Source: Streptomyces sp. NBC_01669 (lineage in GTDB: Bacteria; Actinomycetota; Actinomycetes; Streptomycetales; Streptomycetaceae). Taken from it: 64,000 nt of DNA. How positions within the stretch are numbered: the stretch's first letter is position 1; every line of letters begins with the position of its first letter. Both the position numbers and the translations under genes were made by a program. Shown in pieces: positions 33,745 through 40,835 of this stretch. The notes below the pieces were generated by a model. The model worked only from the letters and a program-made list of their open reading frames with translations. It was not told where the DNA came from and did not search any database. The DNA is taken from NCBI RefSeq assembly GCF_026339735.1, contig NZ_JAPEQG010000001.1, forward strand, positions 8,431,001 through 8,495,000, in the 5' to 3' direction.

Positions 33745-36036
33745 TCATTCGGTGCCGCGTGCGGGTTCCAGGCGGACCACGACGCCCTTGGAGGTGGGGC
33801 AGTTGCTGATGTCGGCGACGCTGTCCAGCGGCACCAGGACGTTGGTCTCGGGGTAGTAGGCCGCCGCGGAGCCGCGGCTGGCGGGGTAGGCGACGACCCG
33901 GAAGCTCTCCGCGCGGCGTTCCTTCCCGTCGTGCCAGACGCTCACCAGGTCCACCACCTCGCGGTCGGCGATGCCGAGGGCGTCCAGGTCGGCGGGGTTG
34001 ACGAGCACGACCCGGCGGGCGTTGTGGATGCCGCGGTAGCGGTCGTTCGGGGCGTACCAGATGGTGTTCCACTGGTCGTGCGAGCGCAGAGTCTGCAGCA
34101 GCAGGTGCCCCTCGGGGACCTGCGGCATCGTGAACTCGTTGCAGGTGAAGACGGCCTTGCCGCTCGGGGTGCGGAAGACCCCCTCGTTCACCGGGTTGGG
34201 CAGCTTGAAGCCGCCGGGCTCGGCCACCCGGGCGTTGAAGTCCTCGAACCCCGGCACGACACGGGATATCCGGTCGCGGATGGTGCCGTAGTCATCCTCG
34301 AACTGCTCCCAGGGGATGGACGGTTCGTCTCCCAGGGTCCTGCGCGCCAGCCGGCTGATGATCGCGACCTCGCTGAGCAGGTGGGGGGAGGCGGGCGGCA
34401 GCTTCCCCCGGGAGGCGTGGACTTCGCTCATGGAGTCCTCGACGGTGATGAACTGCTCGCCGCCGGCCTGGAAGTCCCGGTCGCTGCGGCCCAGGGTGGG
34501 GAGGATGAGGGCCGTGTCGCCGCACACGGTGTGGGAGCGGTTGAGCTTGGTGGAGATATGCGCGGTGAGCCGGCACTTACGCATGGCCGCCTCGGTGACC
34601 GCGCTGTCGGGGGTGGCCCGTACGAAGTTTCCGGCGACGCCGAGGAAGAACCTGGCCCGGCCCTCGTACATGGCCCGAATGCCGTTCACCGAGTCCAGTC
34701 CGTGATGGGCGGGTGGGGTGAAGCCGAACTCGCGCTCCAGGGCGTCGAGGAACTCCTGCGACATCTGCTCCCACACGCCCATGGTGCGGTCGCCCTGGAC
34801 GTTGCTGTGGCCGCGCACCGGGCACACACCCGCGCCGGGCCTGCCGATGTTGCCGCGCACCATCAGAAAGTTGATGACTTCACGGATGGTGGGCACCCCG
34901 TGCTTGTGCTGGGTGAGCCCCATCGCCCAGCACACGATGATCTTCTTGCTCCGCAGGACCCGGTCGTGCACCTGCTGGATCTCCTCGCGGGACAGCCCGG
35001 TCGCCGTGAGGACGTCCTCCCAGGAGACCTTCCGCGCGTGCTCGGCGAACTCGGCGAAGCCGGTGCTGTGGGTCCGGATGAAGTCCTGGTCGAGCACGGT
35101 GCCCGGCGCCGCGTCCTCGGCCTCCAGCAGCATCCGGTTCAGGGCCTGGAACAGCGCGAGGTCGCCGCCGGCGCGGATGTGCAGGAACTGGTCGGCGATC
35201 GGCGTGCCGCGGCCGAGCACCCCGCGGGCCTTCTGCGGGTGCTTGAAGCGCATCAGTCCGGCCTCGGGCAGCGTGTTGACCGCCACGACCTGCCCGCCGT
35301 TGCGCTTGGTCTCCTCCAGCGCCGAGAGCATCCGGGGGTGGTTGGTGCCCGGGTTCTGCCCCACGACGAAGATCAGGTCGGCGTTGTGGATGTCGTCCAG
35401 GGAAACGCTGCCCTTGCCGGTGCCCAGCGACTCCTGCATCGCGAACCCGCTGGACTCGTGGCACATGTTGGAGCAGTCCGGCAGGTTGTTGGTGCCGTAC
35501 GCGCGGGCGAAGAGCTGGAGAAGGAAGGCGGCCTCGTTGTTCAGCCGGCCGGAGACGTAGAACAGCGCCTCGTCGGGGGAGTCCAGCCGCCGGAGTTCTT
35601 GGGCGAGCAGGCCGAACGCCTCGTCCCAGCCGATCGGCTCGTAGTGGGTCGCGCCGGGCCGCTTGACCATGGGTTCGGTCAGCCGGCCCTGCTGGTTGAG
35701 CCAGTAGTCGGACTTGGCGTCGAGCTCGGCGACCGAGTGCTCGCGGAAGAAGTCCCGTGTGACGCGCCGTGAGGTGGCCTCGTAGTTGATGTGCTTGGCG
35801 CCGTTCTCGCAGTACTCGTTCATGTGCCGCTTGCCCGGCGCGGGCTCGGGCCAGGCACAGCCCGGGCAGTCGATGCCCTTGGGCTGGTTGATGTTCAGCA
35901 GCGTCAGTGCGGTGCGGCGCACGGACGTCTGGCCCAGGGAGTACTCCAGCGCGTGTGTCACCGCGGGCAGGCCCGTCGCCCAGGTCTTGGGCGGGGTGAC
36001 CCTCAGGTCGTCGCTCGGGTCCTCGATGCCGCTCAT
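33745..36036 (-). CDS. FdhF/YdeP-family molybdopterin oxidoreductase (copy 1)
   Basis: The 763-residue protein is a DMSO reductase-superfamily enzyme resembling formate dehydrogenase H and YdeP. Near the N-terminus three cysteines (C57, C60, C76, in DCPGCAWP and EYCENGAKH) replace the usual four-Cys iron-sulfur motif. NLPDCSNMCHESSG places Cys192-His193 where E. coli FdhF has selenocysteine140-His141, so it should be a Cys-ligated enzyme. Bis-MGD-binding segments such as QNPGTNHPR, CPVRGHSNVQGDRTMG and RSHDQWNTI follow. No beta or gamma electron-transfer subunit is adjacent, so the acceptor is unknown. A second copy lies at 40836-43169. The start at 36036 gives the family N-terminus (GIEDPSDD). 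Confidence 0.92.
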   Translation of the reverse strand: MSGIEDPSDDLRVTPPKTWATGLPAVTHALEYSLGQTSVRRTALTLLNINQPKGIDCPGCAWPEPAPGKRHMNEYCENGAKHINYEATSRRVTRDFFREHSVAELDAKSDYWLNQQGRLTEPMVKRPGATHYEPIGWDEAFGLLAQELRRLDSPDEALFYVSGRLNNEAAFLLQLFARAYGTNNLPDCSNMCHESSGFAMQESLGTGKGSVSLDDIHNADLIFVVGQNPGTNHPRMLSALEETKRNGGQVVAVNTLPEAGLMRFKHPQKARGVLGRGTPIADQFLHIRAGGDLALFQALNRMLLEAEDAAPGTVLDQDFIRTHSTGFAEFAEHARKVSWEDVLTATGLSREEIQQVHDRVLRSKKIIVCWAMGLTQHKHGVPTIREVINFLMVRGNIGRPGAGVCPVRGHSNVQGDRTMGVWEQMSQEFLDALEREFGFTPPAHHGLDSVNGIRAMYEGRARFFLGVAGNFVRATPDSAVTEAAMRKCRLTAHISTKLNRSHTVCGDTALILPTLGRSDRDFQAGGEQFITVEDSMSEVHASRGKLPPASPHLLSEVAIISRLARRTLGDEPSIPWEQFEDDYGTIRDRISRVVPGFEDFNARVAEPGGFKLPNPVNEGVFRTPSGKAVFTCNEFTMPQVPEGHLLLQTLRSHDQWNTIWYAPNDRYRGIHNARRVVLVNPADLDALGIADREVVDLVSVWHDGKERRAESFRVVAYPASRGSAAAYYPETNVLVPLDSVADISNCPTSKGVVVRLEPARGTE

Positions 36037-36686
36037 GATCTGGTCTGCCTCTTTTCCCTGTGTACCGGCCAGGATCGTGCGTCGAATACTCGCGTACTCG
36101 CGTGCGCCGTCTGCGAATGTCCAGCTCCCGCCGCCGGAGCAGCTTCCGCCGAGCCCCGACGGAAAGTCAAAGAGGGGTTTTCGATGAGCTGATAGGTGCG
36201 GCTTATTACCTCGCCGAGCGCAGGTCACAGGCAGTCTGTGCGGCCAGATAAGCGCCGCCGATCACGTAATCGAGAATCCCTCTTTGACTTCTTCGGGGAA
36301 TTCGCCGAGGGTGATCGGCGAGCGATTAATCCGGTGCCGGCAATGAAGGGAAACAGGGTCGAATTCCGGCGTCTGATATCTCGGCGGCAGTTCGTGAAGC
36401 AGTGAACGTCATCGCCTTCCGGGCGGCACCGTGGAGTGAGGAGAGACCTGCCGTGGACCTGGTTTTGGCCAGGGCCGCGAGGGCTGGGCGTTCCGCTGCT
36501 CCGGCGCCACCGTGGTGGCGGCCGTGGCCACACATCCCTGCCCAGGCGGCCCATTACACCCCCGAACCCGACTTCGCCGACGCCCCGTGAAACCCGACGC
36601 GCCATGAAGCCCCTTGCCCCCGCCTGCGCAGCCACGCCCGATCTCGCACCGCATGACTGCCTCCGGGCAGAGGAAGAAGGCAGACC
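36037..36686. promoter_or_regulatory. Divergent fdhF/moaA control region with inverted repeat
   Basis: A 650-base gap between divergent fdhF copy 1 and moaA. Two 24-base arms at 36164-36187 and 36267-36290 are inverted copies of each other with about four mismatches (core GTCAAAGAGGG / CCCTCTTTGAC), spaced by 79 bases of comparatively AT-rich sequence likely to hold promoters. Such widely spaced arms suit a looping regulator such as the LysR protein of this locus. A 62-codon frame at 36402-36590 lacks support as a gene. Confidence 0.55.
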
Positions 36687-37769
36687 GTGCCCCGACCGCA
36701 CCCCGACCAGCGCAGCGACCCCGCCCGGACCGGTTCGTTGCGGCACCACTCCGCCGGGCGGCTCACCGCTGCCCCGAGCCCGGCCCCGCTGGTGGACCGC
36801 TTCGGCCGGGTCCACACGGACTTGAGGGTGTCCCTCACCGACCGGTGCAACCTGCGGTGCACGTACTGCATGCCCGCCGAGGGCCTGGGCTGGCTGCCCC
36901 GTGCCGAAGTGCTCACCGACGACGAGGTCGTGCGCCTCGTTCGCGTCGCCATCCAGCGCCTGGGGATCACCAAGGTGAGGCTGACCGGTGGTGAGCCGCT
37001 GCTGCGCCGGGGCCTGCCCGGCCTGGTCGCCCGCCTCTCCGCCCTGGACGCGGCCCCTGAACTGTCGCTCACCACCAACGGCATCGGCCTGGCGCGCAGT
37101 GCCGCCGCCCTGAGCGAGGCCGGGCTGAACCGGGTCAACCTCAGCCTGGACACCCTGCGCGCCGAGCGGTTCGCCGCGATCACCCGGCGCGACCGGCTCA
37201 CCGACGTGCTCGACGGACTGCACGCCGCCCGTGCCGCGGACCTCTCCCCGGTCAAGATCAACGCGGTTCCGGTCCGCGGGGTCAACGACGACGAGATTGC
37301 CGATCTGGCTGCTTTCGCCGTCGAACACGGTTACCGGATGCGGTTCATCGAGTCGATGCCCCTGGACGCGCAAGGCGCCTGGGACCGCGACCGGATGGTC
37401 ACCGCCGAGGAGATCCTGGAACGCCTCGGCGAGCGGCTCGACCTGGTTCCGGTCGGGCGGCAGGACAACGCGCCCGCCGAGGAGTGGCGGATCGCCGGCA
37501 CGGACGCGGTGGTGGGGGTCATCGCCAGTGTCACCCGCCCGTTCTGCGGCAGCTGCGACCGGGTGCGGCTCACCGCGGACGGGCAGCTGCGCAACTGCCT
37601 CTTCGCCACCGAGGAATCCGACCTGCGCGCACTGCTCCGCGGCGGCGCCGACGACGCGGCACTGGAGGCGGCCTGGCGGACCTCGGTCGGGGGCAAGGGC
37701 CCCGGCCACGCCATCAACAGCCCGGAGTTCCGCCGCCCGGAGCGCCCCATGTCGGCCATCGGCGGCTGA
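36687..37769 (+). CDS. moaA: GTP 3',8-cyclase MoaA
   Basis: The 360-residue radical SAM enzyme converts GTP to 3',8-cyclo-GTP, the first step of molybdenum cofactor synthesis. The N-terminal cluster motif is CNLRCTYC (C54, C58, C61, CxxxCxxC). The second cluster is built from CGSCDRVRLTADGQLRNCLF (CxxC...C) near residues 288-307. LTGGEPLLRRGL is the SAM-binding GGEP motif, and the protein ends in the functionally important Gly-Gly (MSAIGG). The first roughly 35 residues are a non-conserved tail and the GTG start could be further downstream. It heads the moaA-DUF6457-moaD-moaE operon. moaC, moeA and mogA are not in the window. Confidence 0.95.
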   Translation: MPRPHPDQRSDPARTGSLRHHSAGRLTAAPSPAPLVDRFGRVHTDLRVSLTDRCNLRCTYCMPAEGLGWLPRAEVLTDDEVVRLVRVAIQRLGITKVRLTGGEPLLRRGLPGLVARLSALDAAPELSLTTNGIGLARSAAALSEAGLNRVNLSLDTLRAERFAAITRRDRLTDVLDGLHAARAADLSPVKINAVPVRGVNDDEIADLAAFAVEHGYRMRFIESMPLDAQGAWDRDRMVTAEEILERLGERLDLVPVGRQDNAPAEEWRIAGTDAVVGVIASVTRPFCGSCDRVRLTADGQLRNCLFATEESDLRALLRGGADDAALEAAWRTSVGGKGPGHAINSPEFRRPERPMSAIGG

Positions 37770-37796
37770 CGAAGGAAGACGAGAACCGAGGAAGCG

Positions 37797-38060
37797 GTGA
37801 GCTGGATGCGTCAATGGATCGCCGCGGCCGAGGCCGAACCGGGTGTCGACCTCGATGTCGACATGGCCGGACTGCTCGACATGACCAAGGTCGACGCCCA
37901 TGGTGTGCGCCCCGCCGCTCCGCTGACGGCGTTTCCGGTCGGCTGTGCCGCAGCCCGCGCGGGTGGCGGGCCCGAGGCGGTCGCCGCGGCCAACCACAGG
38001 GTGGCGGCGCCGGCGGAACGCTGGGCGGCGGAGCGCGAGAGTGATTCGGGGACCGCATGA
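37797..38060 (+). CDS. DUF6457-domain protein in the moa operon
   Basis: This 87-residue acidic/Ala-rich protein reads SWMRQWIAAAEAEPGVDLDV and continues DMAGLLDMTKVDAHGVRPAA, then PLTAFPVGCAAARAGG. It matches the small actinobacterial DUF6457 family, whose members recur next to molybdenum cofactor or molybdoenzyme genes. It starts with GTG 27 bases after moaA, in the same operon. Its role is unknown; the genomic habit points to cofactor synthesis, delivery or molybdate handling. Confidence 0.75.
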   Translation: MSWMRQWIAAAEAEPGVDLDVDMAGLLDMTKVDAHGVRPAAPLTAFPVGCAAARAGGGPEAVAAANHRVAAPAERWAAERESDSGTA

Positions 38061-38142
38061 CCACGGCGCGTATGAGCGGCGCGGGCGGCACGCCACAGCG
38101 GGCGGCCCGGACCCACAACCATCCACCACAGGAGGCACAGCC

Positions 38143-38418
38143 GTGGACACATCGATGACGCCTGCCGGCACCATCCGCTACTGGGCGGCGGCGAAGGCGG
38201 AGGCCGGCGCGACGGAGGAGTCCTACCGCGCGGCGACACTCGCGGAGGCACTGGAGCAGGCCCGGTCCCGCCACGCCGACCGGCCGCGCTTCGCCCAGGT
38301 GCTCGGATACTGCTCGTTCCTCGTGGACGGCCACCCGGTCGGCGGCCGCGACCATGCCGCGGTCCCTCTGGCCGAAGGCGGAACGGTCGAGATACTGCCC
38401 CCGTTCGCGGGCGGCTGA
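38143..38418 (+). CDS. moaD: Molybdopterin synthase sulfur carrier MoaD
   Basis: The 91-residue ubiquitin-like protein of the MoaD/ThiS fold has IRYWAAAKAEAGATEESYRA at its start, a middle strand LGYCSFLVDG, and the C-terminal GTVEILPPFAGG ending in the Gly-Gly whose carboxylate is thiolated. It carries sulfur to molybdopterin synthase with MoaE, encoded next. The GTG at 38143 has AGGAGG 7 bases upstream, stronger than internal alternatives. Confidence 0.92.
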   Translation: MDTSMTPAGTIRYWAAAKAEAGATEESYRAATLAEALEQARSRHADRPRFAQVLGYCSFLVDGHPVGGRDHAAVPLAEGGTVEILPPFAGG

Positions 38419-38473
38419 GGCCCTTGCCGCGCTCCGAACCCGCCCCACGCCGCTCTTCCCCAGGATCTGAATC

Positions 38474-38920
38474 ATGACGAACATGCCGGACGCCCCCCGT
38501 CACCCCATCCGCCTGCTCGAACTGAGGGACACCCCGCTCTCCCTCGACGAGGTGTACGCGGCGGTGGGCGACGACGCCGCAGGCGGCACCGCCGTCTTCG
38601 TCGGCACCGTGCGCGACCACGACGGCGGCAAGTCGGTGGCCTCCCTCGAGTACAGTGCCCACCCCAGCGCCGGGCGCGAGCTGCGCCGGGTGGCCGAGAA
38701 GGCCGCCACCGACTTCCCGGTCCGCGCTCTCGCCGCCGTACATCGGATGGGCCATCTGGCTGTCGGCGACATTGCGGTGATCGCGGCCGTCTCCTGCCCG
38801 CACCGCGGGGAGGCGTTCGCCGCCTGCAGCCGCCTGGTCGAGGACCTGAAGCACGAGGTGCCCCTCTGGAAGCACCAGATCTTCGCGGACGGTGACGAGG
38901 AGTGGGTCGGCGCGTGCTGA
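38474..38920 (+). CDS. moaE: Molybdopterin synthase catalytic subunit MoaE
   Basis: The 148-residue protein matches MoaE: GGTAVFVGTVRDHDGGKSVA, LEYSAHPSAGRELRRVAEKA, VRALAAVHRMGHLAVGDIAV (with the conserved HRxG) and PLWKHQIFADGDEEWVGA, where KHQ/W is the conserved active-site lysine region. With MoaD it converts cyclic pyranopterin monophosphate to molybdopterin. It is the fourth gene of the moaA operon. Confidence 0.96.
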   Translation: MTNMPDAPRHPIRLLELRDTPLSLDEVYAAVGDDAAGGTAVFVGTVRDHDGGKSVASLEYSAHPSAGRELRRVAEKAATDFPVRALAAVHRMGHLAVGDIAVIAAVSCPHRGEAFAACSRLVEDLKHEVPLWKHQIFADGDEEWVGAC

Positions 38921-39017
38921 GCGCCGCCGTGCCACCGGCGCGGGCCTCCCCGGCACACCCGTGCCTTCAGCGCTCCATGACCCGCCCGGCAGCAGACGCA
39001 GGTGATATACACCGCGT

Positions 39018-40799
39018 ATGCCCCGTTTGCGTCTTCTGTTCACTGCTGTGATCGGGAGCAGCCGGAGGCGTTCGGCAGCCCGTGTGGGGCGCGCGCTCTC
39101 CCCGCGTGGCGCGCTCGCCCTGCAGAGCGTGGACGGTGCCCTGTCCTTCGCCCTGCGTGCCGCGCTGGCCATGGCGCTGCCCGCGCTGCCCATGGCACTG
39201 GCCGGGCGGGCCGACCAGGCTGTCTACGCCATGCTGGGCTCCTTCACCACCACGTTCGGCCGCAACCTGCCCTACGCGCGCCGTGCCCGCGTGCTCGCGC
39301 TGGTCGCGGCAGCCATGACGGCGTGCGTGGGCTGCGGTTCGGCACTCGCCGCGTGGGCCCATCCACGGGACGGGGGAGCAGGTGCCGCCGTGGTGGTCGC
39401 GGCGATGGCCGCGGTGGCCGGGATCGCGAAACTCGCCTGTGACGCGGCGCGCCTGAGTGGGTTGGGCGCGGTGCTGCTGCTCTTCTCCTTCGCCGTGGCG
39501 GCCAATGGTTCGCCGGCCCCGGCCGACGTCCTTCCCCATACCGCCCTGGCCGCGTTGGGTGCGGCCGTGGCCTGGGTACTGGCCGTGTCGGGCTGGTTCG
39601 TGCACCCGGATCGTCCACAGCGTCTCGCGGTGGCCGCGGCTCTGCGCGAGCTCGCGGACCTGGTGGAGGCAACCGGCGCGGGGGACGGAAGCGGGCTCGT
39701 CCGGCACCGGGCGACGGCCGCTGTTCTACAGGCGTATCGGACTCTGGGTCTCCTGCCTCCGACAGCCGCCGAGCGGGGCGGCCGGGGCGGCACGTGCGTC
39801 CGTCTGACCGACCTCTCCTGGTCGCTGCTGATCGGCGCCGCCCGCCGGCCGCCGGACGACCCCACCCGCCTGGCGCGGGACCTGCGCCGCCAGGTCCGCC
39901 TGCTCGTGAGCCGTCGCCACCGGGTTCCGCGACTCCTGCCCGAGCTGTCGCCCCCGTCCCTGGTCGCCCAGGCCGGCATGGCCTCCGTGGCGGGCCCCGA
40001 GCCGGTTCCGGCCGATCCGACGGCCCGGCGCGCCGCCGAACTGCGCGCCGCGGAACTGGTGACGGGGCGGCGCCCCGGCGGCCCCGGCCACGTGTCGGTC
40101 CTGCTCGTTCCCGCCCTGCGGATGGCCATCGGCACCGGTCTTGCCGGAGGGGCGGCCCTTCTTCTGGGCCTCGGCCACGCCTACTGGGCGGCGATCTCCG
40201 CCGCCGCGGTGCTGCATTCGATCAACGTCCGCACCGCGGCACAGCGCGCCGTCCAGCGCACTTTGGGCACGGTCGCCGGACTGATGCTCGCTCTCGGCGT
40301 GCTGTCCGCGCGCCCCGACCCTGTGGTCCTCGTCCTGGTGATCGTGCTCCTGGAGTTCCTGCTGGAGTACGTCGTGGCGCGCAACTACGGTCTCGGCGTC
40401 GTCTTCCTCACGCCGCTGGCTCTGCTGCTGTCCGACCTGGCCTCTCCCTCACCTGCCGGAGCCCTCGTCGAGGACCGGGCGCTGAGCAGCCTCCTCGGGA
40501 TCGCCATCGCGCTGGCGTGCGCGCTGTTGGTGGTCCACGACCACGCGGCGGTCCGAGCGGAGCGCGCGCTGGCCGCGTGCACGGTGGCGTCCGAGCGTGC
40601 CGAGCAGGTGCTGGACGTCCGCTCGGAGCCGTCGTACCCGATCGTCCAGACGCACCTGGCGGCAGCTGTGGTGGAGTTGCGGGAGGCCGACGACGCCGCG
40701 GCGGGCGAGCTCTGGCCGGCGGAGATCGATCCCACCGAACTCGCCGCCGCGGAGCAGCGTGCCTATCACCTCCTGGAGCGGCTCGTCCGGGGACGGTGA
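39018..40799 (+). CDS. FUSC-family membrane protein
   Basis: The 593-residue protein has two hydrophobic halves. An N-terminal membrane block lies at about residues 45-200 (ALRAALAMALPALPMALAGR, then TTTFGRNLPYARRARVLALV). A soluble middle follows, then a second FUSC block at about 355-510 with LGHAYWAAISAAAVLHSINV, RAVQRTLGTVAGLMLALGVL and YVVARNYGLGVVFLTPLALL, the FUSC hallmark. Related proteins (aromatic acid exporter, AaeB and YccS-type) export organic acids or fusaric acid. It follows moaE by 97 bases on the same strand and may be co-transcribed. The substrate is unknown. Confidence 0.9.
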   Translation: MPRLRLLFTAVIGSSRRRSAARVGRALSPRGALALQSVDGALSFALRAALAMALPALPMALAGRADQAVYAMLGSFTTTFGRNLPYARRARVLALVAAAMTACVGCGSALAAWAHPRDGGAGAAVVVAAMAAVAGIAKLACDAARLSGLGAVLLLFSFAVAANGSPAPADVLPHTALAALGAAVAWVLAVSGWFVHPDRPQRLAVAAALRELADLVEATGAGDGSGLVRHRATAAVLQAYRTLGLLPPTAAERGGRGGTCVRLTDLSWSLLIGAARRPPDDPTRLARDLRRQVRLLVSRRHRVPRLLPELSPPSLVAQAGMASVAGPEPVPADPTARRAAELRAAELVTGRRPGGPGHVSVLLVPALRMAIGTGLAGGAALLLGLGHAYWAAISAAAVLHSINVRTAAQRAVQRTLGTVAGLMLALGVLSARPDPVVLVLVIVLLEFLLEYVVARNYGLGVVFLTPLALLLSDLASPSPAGALVEDRALSSLLGIAIALACALLVVHDHAAVRAERALAACTVASERAEQVLDVRSEPSYPIVQTHLAAAVVELREADDAAAGELWPAEIDPTELAAAEQRAYHLLERLVRGR

Positions 40800-40835
40800 T
40801 GCCACGCGGCGTGCCGCCGGTGCGCGCTCCCTGCT

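Noticed and set aside
36402..36590. 62-codon frame before moaA
   Set aside because: No recognisable family, Ala/Pro/Trp-rich, and it lies in the probable leader of moaA.
36687..37769. A molybdenum-cofactor riboswitch upstream of moaA
   Set aside because: No convincing multi-stem aptamer could be traced by eye; the notable feature there is the widely spaced inverted repeat.
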